Below, one piece after another: positions 4,797 through 11,091 of a stretch of DNA of 12,173 nt. Made by a program: the position numbers and the translations under genes. How positions within the stretch are numbered: the first letter of the stretch is position 1; each line of letters opens with the position of its first letter. The notes beneath the pieces were generated by a model. The model searched no databases, was not told where the DNA came from, and saw only the letters and a program-made list of their open reading frames with translations. Source of the DNA: JAGOTN01 sp964538345 (GTDB taxonomy: Bacteria > Patescibacteriota > Minisyncoccia > Phycocordibacterales > JAACPR01); the NCBI GenBank assembly GCA_964538345.1, contig CAZIFF010000019.1:1-12173 (forward strand), in the 5' to 3' direction.

Positions 4797-7349
4797 TTAT
4801 TGGCAACTGTCACAAACAAATCTTTCTTGTGGATCTTCTGGTCCATCGCTTTTATTTACAACAACATATTCTGGTTTTTTAACTTCTGTATTTGTTGGCA
4901 CAGCTTGAGATGTAACTTCTTGCAAATGTTCTGGCTCTGGTGCTGAAGCTGCCATCTTTGCTCTTATTGCACCGAAACCTGTCTTTCCCATTTGTACTGC
5001 TTTATTAACTTTTGTTGTTGATTGCTCTGCTGTGTGTCTTGGCTCCATATGTAGATAGTATGTAGTCTTTACACCCTTCTCCCAAGCAGACGCATAGATT
5101 TTCATAATTTCTTCGTTATCACGAGTTCTCAAATACATGTTTCGAGAAAGAGCTTGGTCAACCCATTTTTGCGCACGCGCAGCAATTTCAATAAACGCAT
5201 AAGGAGAAGTTGTGAAAGATGTTTTATAAATATCTTTCAAATCTTGTGGCATATCTGCAATCTCAGAAATATCTCCCTTAGTTTCAAATATTTTATCTCG
5301 CATCTTTTCCCAAAGTCCTCTTTCTTTTAAATCATCTACCAAATTCACATTAATATCAAGATACTTTCCTGAAATTTTATTTCTTGAGAACACTTGAGCG
5401 AAACGAGGATCGATTCCTGGGACAGTTCCACCAACAAGACCAATATTTGCATTAGGTGCAATAGCCATCAGAGTAGCGTTTCTCATTCCCTTCTTAACTT
5501 TTTCTCGAAGAATATCCCAATTCAATCCACCGTGTTTTGAACCTTTATCTACAGTTAGAGGAATTCCTCTCTCTTTCTCTAATCTTTCAAGTGTATCAAT
5601 TGGCACATGTCCTTTTGACCATTCAGAACCTTGGAAATTTGGGTAACTTCCACGAGCTTGTGCAAGATTTGCACTTTCATCAATAGCCATGTAGCTCACG
5701 AATTCAAATAATCTATCTGTGAAATCATAAGCTTCTTTATGTTCATAAGACCAACCCATTTTTTCAAAAATATCAGCAAGACCCATCACACCAAGACCGA
5801 TTGCGCGATTTTGTCTATCAGAGTTTGATGCTTCTGATACAGGTAACTGATTAATATCAATTAAGTTATCTAGATGTCGCACAGCGATACGCACAGTATT
5901 TTCTAATCTTTGCCAATCAATTTCCTTCCCTTTCAAATGTTGTGAAAGATTTAGAGAAGCTAAGTTGCAGACCGCAATATTATTTTTATCTTGTGGCAAA
6001 CAAATTTCTGTACACAAATTAGACATGTGAATTGTGCCAGTGTTGTTGTTGAGTGCACGAAGGTTGATTGGATCTTTGAAGGTAATCCAAGGATGAGAAG
6101 TAGAAACGAGACTTGATGTAATTTGTCTGTATTGTTCTCGAGCTGGAACCTTTCTATACATTCTCAATTTTCCAGATTCTGCCATTTGTATATATTCATT
6201 GTATCTTCTTGAGAAAGCTTCTCCGTAAAGCTCATTTAGATCTGGAACTTCTTTTGGATCAAATAAATACCACTGCTCGCTATTTCGAACTCTCTTCATA
6301 AATTCATCTGAAATGAAAGCTGCTGTGTTTGCCTGACGCATACGACGATTCTCGTCACCTGAATTAAATCTAGCCTCAATGAAATCGGGAAAATCTAAGT
6401 GCCAATTTTCCATATAAAATGCCAGTGCACCTTTTTTCTTTCCTCCTCTCAAAATAGCAGCCACCGCAACATCGATTATCTTCATAAAAGGAACTGTACC
6501 CGAAGAAGTCGTGTTTGAAGTTGAAAGAGGAGAACCAGAAGCACGAAGTTTTGTAATAGAAGCCCCAATACCAGCAGAACCTTTTGAAAGCAACATTATA
6601 TCTGAGACTGATTTTGCAATATGTTCCATTGAGTCATGAATTTCAAGCAAAATACAATTTGAAAGTGCTGGCATCACTGTACCAGAATTTAAATTTGTAG
6701 AACCACCTGGAAGATATTCTAGTTTTGAAAGTTTGTCATAAAAACTTTTTGCTTGTTCAGTTGGATTTTCTTCATTATAAGAAAGACCCATAGCAATTCT
6801 CATGAAAGTAAATTGTGGAGTCTCGATGGCTTTTTGATTCTCCCCTTTCAATGAATATCGATTCAACAGACCAGACAATCCTGCGTAATTAAAAAGTTCA
6901 TCACGTGAAATATCAAGAACTTTTGCAAGCTCTGGTAAATCAAATTTTTCAATCATTCTTCGATCAAGCAAACCTCTATCTGTCCATTGCTTAATATGCT
7001 CTGGAAATCTCTTTGCGTGTAAAGTTTGTGGAGCTTCATCATTTGATTTATCGTAATCACCTAAAACACGAGCATAGACAGTCTTTAATAGAATTCTTTT
7101 TGCAACAATATCATAATTAGTATCTTCTTTAATATTTTGAAGAGCGGCATTTATTACAGCTTCATCCAATTCATCTTCTGTAACACCATCGTATAGAGTA
7201 AGGGATGTTTCTGTTGCGACTTGCATCACCATTTCTGTAGCGTTTGGTAGTCCAATACATGCTCGTTCAATTGCTCTATTTATACGATCAGCATTGAATG
7301 TGGCTTTTGTGCCATCTCGCTTTGTAACGGTGATCTCAAGTGGTGTCAT
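4797..7349 (-). CDS. nrdA: Class I ribonucleotide reductase large subunit
   Basis: 850 residues. Reduces ribonucleoside diphosphates in the cytosol with the radical supplied by NrdB. One N-terminal ATP-cone (about 3-100; VTKRDGTKATFNADRINRAI), so dATP inhibition of overall activity is likely. Catalytic residues: C232 (SNCILLE), N444-C446-E448 (NLCTEI), C461 (AVCNLASLNL), the tandem Tyr 764-765 (KTTYYL) of the radical path, and the C-terminal C846/C849 (VCDSC) redox pair. The GGSTNLNSG and KKKGALAFYMENWHLD stretches are typical of the barrel. I choose ATG 7349 over the in-frame ATG 7376 because the -10 box at 7380-7385 puts transcription start near 7373, downstream of the outer ATG; the protein family also starts near here. 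First gene of the operon down to the SIMPL gene. Confidence 0.95.
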   Translation of the reverse strand: MTPLEITVTKRDGTKATFNADRINRAIERACIGLPNATEMVMQVATETSLTLYDGVTEDELDEAVINAALQNIKEDTNYDIVAKRILLKTVYARVLGDYDKSNDEAPQTLHAKRFPEHIKQWTDRGLLDRRMIEKFDLPELAKVLDISRDELFNYAGLSGLLNRYSLKGENQKAIETPQFTFMRIAMGLSYNEENPTEQAKSFYDKLSKLEYLPGGSTNLNSGTVMPALSNCILLEIHDSMEHIAKSVSDIMLLSKGSAGIGASITKLRASGSPLSTSNTTSSGTVPFMKIIDVAVAAILRGGKKKGALAFYMENWHLDFPDFIEARFNSGDENRRMRQANTAAFISDEFMKRVRNSEQWYLFDPKEVPDLNELYGEAFSRRYNEYIQMAESGKLRMYRKVPAREQYRQITSSLVSTSHPWITFKDPINLRALNNNTGTIHMSNLCTEICLPQDKNNIAVCNLASLNLSQHLKGKEIDWQRLENTVRIAVRHLDNLIDINQLPVSEASNSDRQNRAIGLGVMGLADIFEKMGWSYEHKEAYDFTDRLFEFVSYMAIDESANLAQARGSYPNFQGSEWSKGHVPIDTLERLEKERGIPLTVDKGSKHGGLNWDILREKVKKGMRNATLMAIAPNANIGLVGGTVPGIDPRFAQVFSRNKISGKYLDINVNLVDDLKERGLWEKMRDKIFETKGDISEIADMPQDLKDIYKTSFTTSPYAFIEIAARAQKWVDQALSRNMYLRTRDNEEIMKIYASAWEKGVKTTYYLHMEPRHTAEQSTTKVNKAVQMGKTGFGAIRAKMAASAPEPEHLQEVTSQAVPTNTEVKKPEYVVVNKSDGPEDPQERFVCDSCQ

Positions 7350-7379
7350 AAACTCATAAATTATTAGTAAAGTCATCTA

Positions 7380-7409
7380 AGTATACAATTTTGAGAGGAT
7401 TACTACTAA
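7380..7409 (-). promoter_or_regulatory. Probable nrdA promoter
   Basis: On the minus strand TATACT (7380-7385) is preceded at 18 bp by TTAGTA (7404-7409). The -10 is good (5/6), the -35 weaker. The start of transcription would be near 7373, giving a leader of about 24 nt to ATG 7349. The 74-bp repeat with its DnaA box directly abuts the -35. No NrdR box of the usual ACACwATATATwGTGT kind is seen. Confidence 0.5.
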
Positions 7410-7410
7410 C

Positions 7411-7484
7411 TAAAATTTCAATAAAATTTTAGTATCATGTGGATAAAAAAAATTGGAAAATTGACAAGGCACATTTGCAAGAGT
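7411..7484 (+). repeat. 74-bp repeat, copy B, with DnaA box
   Basis: Inverted-orientation copy of 1287-1360, 72/74 identical. The DnaA box is TGTGGATAA at 7438-7446 (TTATCCACA on the minus strand), followed by eight A. The AT palindrome TAAAATTTCAATAAAATTTTA lies at 7411-7431. It is placed between the divergent nrdA and rpmJ genes. In E. coli DnaA boxes lie upstream of nrdAB and affect its transcription, which makes the position suggestive. Identity falls quickly outside the 74 bp, so it is not a general gene duplication. Confidence 0.85.
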
Positions 7485-7542
7485 GAGCAGGATATGATAA
7501 AAATACTGGACTAAACAAAAGCCCTCAAATGAGGCGATAAAT

Positions 7543-7659
7543 ATGAAAATCAAATCAGCATTAAGAGTAGAAAAGCCAGGAGATCAGCTAGTTAGAAGAC
7601 GAGGCCGTCTTTATCGTATCAATAAAAAAGACCCTAGACGAAAAGCTCGCCAAGGTTAA
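7543..7659 (+). CDS. rpmJ: Ribosomal protein bL36 (L36), cysteine-free form
   Basis: A 38-codon gene. The protein begins MKIKSALRVEKPGDQLVRRR and ends GRLYRINKKDPRRKARQG. It matches L36, a small 50S protein, by the N-terminal MKxxxALR strand, the RRxGRLYxINxxDPRxKxRQG end and the length of 38. The Cys/His zinc ligands of the classical form are all absent, as in C-minus paralogues such as E. coli YkgO. A Shine-Dalgarno-like GAGG lies 9-12 nt before the ATG, and this GAGG can pair with CCTC just upstream (CCTC-AAAT-GAGG), which could hide it. It stands alone, divergent from nrdA, not beside infA/rpsM. A weak promoter candidate is TTGCAA-17-TAAAAA at about 7476-7504. Confidence 0.9.
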   Translation: MKIKSALRVEKPGDQLVRRRGRLYRINKKDPRRKARQG

Positions 7660-7663
7660 TCTA

Positions 7664-7726
7664 TTAGTAGACTAAAGCAATAATTCCTAAAATCGCTAAA
7701 ATCGCGAGTATTAATGACCAATTCAT
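7664..7726 (-). CDS. 20-residue hydrophobic peptide
   Basis: ATG at 7726 to TAA at 7664 encodes a 20-residue peptide starting MNWSLILAILAIL and ending GIIALVY, a single membrane-spanning helix with no charged residue. It lies 20 nt after the DUF305 stop on the same strand, and its stop is 4 nt from the rpmJ stop in convergent orientation. An extended -10 (TGTTACAAT, 7734-7742) is placed so that transcription would start at about the ATG. Such short membrane peptides exist in many bacteria, but nothing shows a function here; AT-rich sequence can produce this by chance. Confidence 0.4.
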   Translation of the reverse strand: MNWSLILAILAILGIIALVY

Positions 7727-7733
7727 GGTTTAT

Positions 7734-7742
7734 ATTGTAACA
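7734..7742 (-). promoter_or_regulatory. Extended -10 element before the 20-residue peptide
   Basis: Minus-strand TGT-TACAAT, with only 7 nt between the hexamer and the ATG at 7726, predicts a leaderless transcript. No convincing -35. Confidence 0.35.
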
Positions 7743-7746
7743 GATT

Positions 7747-8259
7747 CTACTCACCAGGACATTTAGAAAATTCACAATTTGGACCTTGTCTCCCTACTGC
7801 GCTGCCGTCAGGGCAAATTTTTGCTTCCATTGTGCAAGCCACATTATTATTTGTATTGTTATTTGATACTGAAAATCCTGCGTTTAACCAAGCTTGCATC
7901 ATATTTATTTCTTTACTTTGCACTTCAATAATATCTTCTGAAAAATCTTTAAGTTGTGTTTCATTTGATTGCACCAAAACCATTTCTGCCATTTCTACGG
8001 CGCCTTGATGGTGAACTATCATTTGTTTCAAAAACTCCTTATCAAACTCTGCCCCACTCTTTCCTTCTAAAGCAGTTGTCATATCATGCATAGCGTCGTC
8101 CATAGCAGAATGCGCGTGATCATTCTCCATCATGCTACCATCAGGCATTGTATGTACATTTTCTGTTTGCTTTACAACAGTAGAACTTCCAAAAAGATAA
8201 CCAATCCCTAACCCAACTATTAAAACTGTAAACAATAAAATACTTGATGTTTTTTCCAT
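7747..8259 (-). CDS. DUF305 protein with membrane anchor and C-terminal Cys module
   Basis: 170 residues from ATG 8259. An N-terminal signal anchor (about 6-24, ILLFTVLIVGLGIGYLFG) is followed by a Met/His/Asp-rich stretch (about 38-62, with HAH and DAMHDM), then a DUF305 helical domain (about 66-127): FLKQMIVHHQGAVEMAEMVL, later QSKEINMMQAWL. The MIVHH pair (H83/H84) and the many Met suggest metal, perhaps copper, binding, as in the CopM-like members of this ferritin-like-fold family; this is inference. After an Asn-rich linker (about 133-139) comes a short Cys module, CPDGSAVGRQGPNCEF, with C142, C149, C162 and C167. The start is set by the extended -10 six nt upstream; an in-frame ATG at 8310 lies upstream of that promoter. 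Downstream of the TrmB-like gene on the same strand. Confidence 0.85.
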   Translation of the reverse strand: MEKTSSILLFTVLIVGLGIGYLFGSSTVVKQTENVHTMPDGSMMENDHAHSAMDDAMHDMTTALEGKSGAEFDKEFLKQMIVHHQGAVEMAEMVLVQSNETQLKDFSEDIIEVQSKEINMMQAWLNAGFSVSNNNTNNNVACTMEAKICPDGSAVGRQGPNCEFSKCPGE

Positions 8260-8265
8260 GTAGAG

Positions 8266-8274
8266 ATTATAGCA
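8266..8274 (-). promoter_or_regulatory. Extended -10 promoter of the DUF305 gene (leaderless)
   Basis: Minus-strand TGC-TATAAT: a perfect -10 with the TGn extension and no clear -35 at 16-18 bp. Only CTCTAC separates it from the ATG, so transcription should start at about the A of the start codon. This decides the start at 8259. Confidence 0.6.
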
Positions 8275-8324
8275 AATATAAATTCTAAAAAACGACAAAT
8301 TTACGAACAATAATTGTAGAATAC

Positions 8325-9080
8325 TTACTTATTTGGACACATGTCCCACATATATTGAAACCAAGTTCTAAAAGAATCAGCGAGGTTTTGATTAACAATA
8401 ACCGTAAAAATGATTTCTTCGTCTGTGCCAACTTTTCCTAAATATTGCTGGTGCATAATATTGACTCGATCTCCAAACACATCAATCCCGGAATTTGTAG
8501 CATATTTTTTGGGCAGAAATTTAAAATTCTTTCCTACATGATTTAGTATTTCATGAGTAGATTCTTTAACATCATAATCAAACAAATGATGCATTGGTAT
8601 TTTTTTCTTCTTCATTTGTTCCAAAAAACCTGGGTAAAATGATTTCACCCTAGTATCCATCCAGGCTCCTTGTGCAGCGATAGAGTAGAAGGGTTTGTCA
8701 GCTCTAAGGATGTCTTTCATGTACTGCTTCCACCCTTCTTTTCCTCTGTATGTATGAACCTTATATTCAGTTGGAGTACTGAAATATATTTTTTCCAAAC
8801 TAGGTAATAGTTTCTCTATGGAATCTGATTTTTCACGTATTATTTCAAGTAATTTTTTTGGTTCCGCTGCTTGATACTTATTTTCACTTGATTCAATTAT
8901 TTCAGTCACGAGAGCTTTCTCAAGAAGTCTATTCAGTGAATCATACACATTTCTTCTGTGTACTCCCGATTTCTCAGATATAAAACCTACTCCACGTTCA
9001 CCATAACGAATAAGTATTTCATATATTTTTGATTCATTTTTAGACAATCCCAATGATTGAAACAATTCTTGATAATCCAT
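8325..9080 (-). CDS. TrmB-family transcriptional regulator
   Basis: 251 residues from ATG 9080. The N-terminal winged helix-turn-helix of the TrmB (sugar-specific regulator) family covers about 5-75: FQSLGLSKNESKIYEILI, then the recognition helix VHRRNVYDSLNRLLEKALV and the wing TEIIESSENKYQAAEPKKL. A short coiled-coil-like helix (about 76-100) leads to a C-terminal effector domain (about 105-250) of the type that resembles phospholipase-D-like TrmB_C regions. The ligand is unknown. The outer in-frame ATG at 9131 would add 17 unlike residues and lies upstream of the promoter, so I reject it. The gene is divergent from the unknown plus-strand gene at 9249; the tandem repeat at 9122-9153 between them is a likely operator. 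65 nt separate its stop from the DUF305 start. Confidence 0.8.
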   Translation of the reverse strand: MDYQELFQSLGLSKNESKIYEILIRYGERGVGFISEKSGVHRRNVYDSLNRLLEKALVTEIIESSENKYQAAEPKKLLEIIREKSDSIEKLLPSLEKIYFSTPTEYKVHTYRGKEGWKQYMKDILRADKPFYSIAAQGAWMDTRVKSFYPGFLEQMKKKKIPMHHLFDYDVKESTHEILNHVGKNFKFLPKKYATNSGIDVFGDRVNIMHQQYLGKVGTDEEIIFTVIVNQNLADSFRTWFQYMWDMCPNK

Positions 9081-9088
9081 ATATTTAT

Positions 9089-9116
9089 ATATTACACATA
9101 ATTTAATATATGTAAA
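9089..9116 (-). promoter_or_regulatory. Promoter of the TrmB-like gene (near-leaderless)
   Basis: Minus-strand TTTACA (9111-9116) and TAATAT (9089-9094) with 16 bp between them. The start would be near 9082, 2-3 nt before the ATG at 9080. The -10 is only partly consensus in very AT-rich sequence. Confidence 0.45.
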
Positions 9117-9121
9117 GGTGG

Positions 9122-9153
9122 TATTCGCCACTCACGAGTCCTATTTGCCACTC
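9122..9153. promoter_or_regulatory. Tandem 12-bp repeat, likely operator
   Basis: TATTCGCCACTC (9122-9133) and TATTTGCCACTC (9142-9153) are identical at 11 of 12 positions with a period of 20 bp, two helical turns, so both would lie on the same DNA face. The second copy contains the -35 box of the plus-strand promoter (9145-9150), and the first lies just upstream of the -35 of the TrmB-like gene. A regulator binding here could control both. The adjacent TrmB-like protein is the natural candidate; this is inference. Confidence 0.5.
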
Positions 9154-9172
9154 GTTTATTTAGACATATAAA
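9145..9172 (+). promoter_or_regulatory. Promoter of the unknown 163-residue gene
   Basis: TTGCCA (9145-9150, 5/6) and TATAAA (9167-9172, 5/6) with a 16-bp spacer on the plus strand. Transcription would start near 9179, about 70 nt before ATG 9249. It overlaps the tandem repeat. Confidence 0.55.
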
Positions 9173-9248
9173 TATATTAGTTTTACTGCTCTTTGAATAA
9201 AGAACGGCTCTGTCCAGTGAGTTGAACTGGCACGAACCAAAAAATACC

Positions 9249-9740
9249 ATGAAATTTGAGATTGAATTTCCAGGATCTGATAAACCCTATAAGTTATTTG
9301 AAAAACCAATCATTGACCTCCTCTCAAGTCCAGGGGATATTGGACTTGGAATTAATTGGACGAGTAAAACAATTCATTGGGCAGGTTCTTTTGACCTAAA
9401 AATCGAAAACCACCCAGTTCCCTCATCACCACCCTCACGACTCGTGATAACAAATGAATATTCATGGCATAACGGACTTCATAGACTTAACCTAGCGGAA
9501 TTCGCATTTGCGGCTTCGTGGGTACTTAATCTAGAAGAACTTTCACACCACATAGAATATGGAATTGGTTTTCCCATCTCTGTTTTTAACTCAACCGCCA
9601 GAAACATTTGGAACCCAGATGACATTAATTGTTGGACCGATGTAATTGTTTTATTGGGTACACTACGTCGGGAAGGAGGATATCTGCAATGGCAAATGGA
9701 GCGAGAACTGAGACACAACTTGATTGTCCACAGAGTGTAA
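9249..9740 (+). CDS. Unrecognised Trp-rich protein
   Basis: 163 residues from ATG 9249 (MKFEIEFPGSDKPYKLFEKP); an in-frame TTG at 9222 would add nine residues and cannot be excluded, since neither start has a clear Shine-Dalgarno. No signal peptide and no membrane helix, so probably cytosolic. Seven Trp in 163 residues (INWTSK, IHWAG, YSWHN, ASWVL, NIWNP, CWTD, LQWQM) is a high share. The middle part (RLNLAEFAFAASWVLNLEEL) is likely helical and the end is basic (RELRHNLIVHRV). Its GC content looks somewhat higher than that of its neighbours, which may hint at transfer. I do not recognise a family. It forms a single-gene unit: own promoter, likely operator of the divergent TrmB-like regulator, and a terminator 22 nt after the stop. 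Confidence 0.65.
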   Translation: MKFEIEFPGSDKPYKLFEKPIIDLLSSPGDIGLGINWTSKTIHWAGSFDLKIENHPVPSSPPSRLVITNEYSWHNGLHRLNLAEFAFAASWVLNLEELSHHIEYGIGFPISVFNSTARNIWNPDDINCWTDVIVLLGTLRREGGYLQWQMERELRHNLIVHRV

Positions 9741-9762
9741 TTTTAAACACATCACAGCTAGC

Positions 9763-9791
9763 ACACCCAATACGAAAGTTTGGGTGTTTTT
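9763..9791 (+). terminator. Intrinsic terminator
   Basis: ACACCCAA (9763-9770) pairs with TTGGGTGT (9780-9787) around a 9-nt loop, followed by five T. It ends the transcript of the 163-residue gene and separates it from the next promoter at 9809. Confidence 0.8.
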
Positions 9792-9808
9792 CCTATAAAC
9801 GACTTAAA

Positions 9809-9837
9809 TTGTCTTTTGCCCACGAAATAAGTATTAT
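9809..9837 (+). promoter_or_regulatory. Promoter of the prephenate-dehydratase-like gene
   Basis: TTGTCT (9809-9814) and TATTAT (9832-9837) with exactly 17 bp between them. The start would be near 9844, about 6 nt before ATG 9850, so the leader is almost absent. Confidence 0.6.
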
Positions 9838-9849
9838 GAAAATCAAATC

Positions 9850-10464
9850 ATGGATAAAAATCTTAAAAAAATAAAAATTTTAGTAATTGATGCTTTTACA
9901 AATGGACACGAGGCGGCAAAAGTTTTCATAAAAAGACAAGGTTGGCTAGAAAATGATTGTGAGATTATTTTTTGCGGAAACCACCAAAACATATTTGAAT
10001 CTCTTATTAAAGAGCCATCTTACGCTGTTGTTCCAATAAAGAACTCAACAATTGAAGCCGGGGAAATTACAGAAGTAACAAGCCGAATAAACGAACTTAG
10101 AGACAATGGTTGTTTATTAGAAGAAAAAGATCAGATAGATCTTCCTGTAGAACATTGTTTGCTAGCACATAAGAATATCAACTCCCCGGAAGAGCTTGAG
10201 AATGTCATGTCACACCCAAAAGCAATCTTGCAATGTGGTATATATTTGAACTCTATTGGAATGACTTCGGATAAAATTATTAAATGTAGTTCCACAGCTG
10301 AAGCAGCGAAGAATATTGCTGGTCTTAGACTAGGTGCAAAAATTGGAGCAATATCTCATGAAGCCGCAGCAGATGGATATGGATTAAAAATTTTGGCTAA
10401 AGGTATTCAAGATAATCCTGATAATAAAACTACTTTTATACTTCTTAAAACGAAGCTTGCTTAA
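9850..10464 (+). CDS. Prephenate-dehydratase-like protein without ACT domain
   Basis: 204 residues. The family (periplasmic-binding-protein-like fold of PheA/PDT) is shown by AVVPIKNSTIEAGEI (59-73), SHPKAILQCGIYL (121-133), SSTAEAAKNIA (147-157) and EAAADGYGLKILAKGIQDNP (171-190), in the usual order. True enzymes decarboxylate and dehydrate prephenate to phenylpyruvate and have a Thr-Arg-Phe motif near the end; here the aligned stretch reads KTTF (193-196), so the Arg is replaced by Thr. The first motif, usually GPxGTFSxxAA, reads DAFTNGHEAA. No regulatory ACT domain follows. Either a divergent dehydratase, or a relative with another reaction, such as the BacA-type prephenate decarboxylases, or a binding protein. 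No other aromatic-pathway gene is near. Monocistronic with its own promoter; its stop overlaps that of the GrpB gene by 4 bp. Confidence 0.75.
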   Translation: MDKNLKKIKILVIDAFTNGHEAAKVFIKRQGWLENDCEIIFCGNHQNIFESLIKEPSYAVVPIKNSTIEAGEITEVTSRINELRDNGCLLEEKDQIDLPVEHCLLAHKNINSPEELENVMSHPKAILQCGIYLNSIGMTSDKIIKCSSTAEAAKNIAGLRLGAKIGAISHEAAADGYGLKILAKGIQDNPDNKTTFILLKTKLA

Positions 10465-11003
10465 AGTAAACTTAGCCACTCTTGTGTTAGTCGTTCTGTC
10501 TCATCAATAAAGTCTTGTTTAGCCTTTCTGTACTCTGGATAATTATCTGCATATTTTATAGCATTTAATTCTTTCAAATCTCCATATTGTGTAGCTCTTT
10601 CAGGATGAGCTCTTAAATAATCTCTTGTTGTAATAAATTGAATTGCTTTCGGAGAATCTTTTTCGCAAACATGAATATTTTCTGTTTTACTACCATGTTC
10701 ATTCTCTTTAAAAAATAGAATTGTATCTGGAGCAATATAATTTTCACCATATGAATAATCTAAATCTTCCATTTCTTTAATTTCTTTTTCAAAAGATTCC
10801 ATCTTTTCCACAACAACTAAAACATCAATTAAAGGTTTTGCTTTCGTACCAATAATTGAAGTACTACCAATATGCTCAATAGACAATGCTTTATTAGCGA
10901 AAACTTTTTTTAAAGTTTGCTGTATAACTTTAAATTTATCGATCCACTCAGGATTGTAATTTTCTACCGAAAAAGGTCTCTTTATATTTTTATCTAACTT
11001 CAT
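10461..11003 (-). CDS. GrpB-family (UPF0157) nucleotidyltransferase-fold protein
   Basis: 180 residues, the usual length. The family signature is clear: SVENYNPEWIDKF (12-24), SIEHIGSTSI (41-50) and KAKPLIDVLVVV (54-65), where the GST and the Asp belong to a nucleotidyltransferase-like core; the later TENIHVCEKDS and RDYLRAHPERATQYGDLK stretches are also typical. The biochemical role of the family is not established; some proteins are described as dephospho-CoA-kinase-associated or glutamate-rich GrpB proteins. The ATG is 8 nt after the tRNA-His 3' end, with no promoter visible between them, so it is probably transcribed together with the tRNA and released by tRNA processing. Confidence 0.88.
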   Translation of the reverse strand: MKLDKNIKRPFSVENYNPEWIDKFKVIQQTLKKVFANKALSIEHIGSTSIIGTKAKPLIDVLVVVEKMESFEKEIKEMEDLDYSYGENYIAPDTILFFKENEHGSKTENIHVCEKDSPKAIQFITTRDYLRAHPERATQYGDLKELNAIKYADNYPEYRKAKQDFIDETERLTQEWLSLL

Positions 11004-11010
11004 AAATTTG

Positions 11011-11082
11011 GGCGCCTAAGGAGAATCGGACTCCTGTGACCGGATCCACAAACCGGGGCTTTACCACTAAGCTATAGGCGCC
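11011..11082 (-). tRNA. tRNA-His(GTG)
   Basis: The cloverleaf folds fully by eye: acceptor GCGCCTA/TAGGCGC, preceded by an encoded G-1 that can face C73, the hallmark of tRNA-His. D-arm GCTT/AAGC with the loop AGTGGTA; anticodon loop TTGTGGA (anticodon GTG) on a CCGGT/TCCGG stem with a T-T mismatch at 31:39; T-arm AGGAG/CTCCT with the loop TCCGATT, which has C instead of the usual T at position 55. The 3' CCA is not encoded (the bases after C73 are CAA), so it must be added by CCA transferase. The gene lies between the HNH gene (9 nt) and the GrpB gene (7 nt). Confidence 0.93.
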
Positions 11083-11091
11083 ATATTGTAC

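Noticed and set aside
7543..7557. 15-base identity between the rpmJ start and 9836-9850 (ATGAAAATCAAATCA)
   Set aside because: Short, AT-rich and without further similarity; most likely chance.
9479..9718. Minus-strand open frame opposite the 163-residue gene
   Set aside because: Runs antisense, has no promoter, and the plus-strand frame has promoter and terminator.
9629..9874. Plus-strand 81-codon frame across the end of the 163-residue gene
   Set aside because: It would read through the intrinsic terminator and the next promoter, and overlaps two better genes.
9836..9874. 12-codon ORF (MKIKSWIKILKK) as a leader peptide of the prephenate-dehydratase-like gene
   Set aside because: Its ATG lies in the -10 box, upstream of the predicted transcription start, and it has no Phe codons as a Phe leader would.
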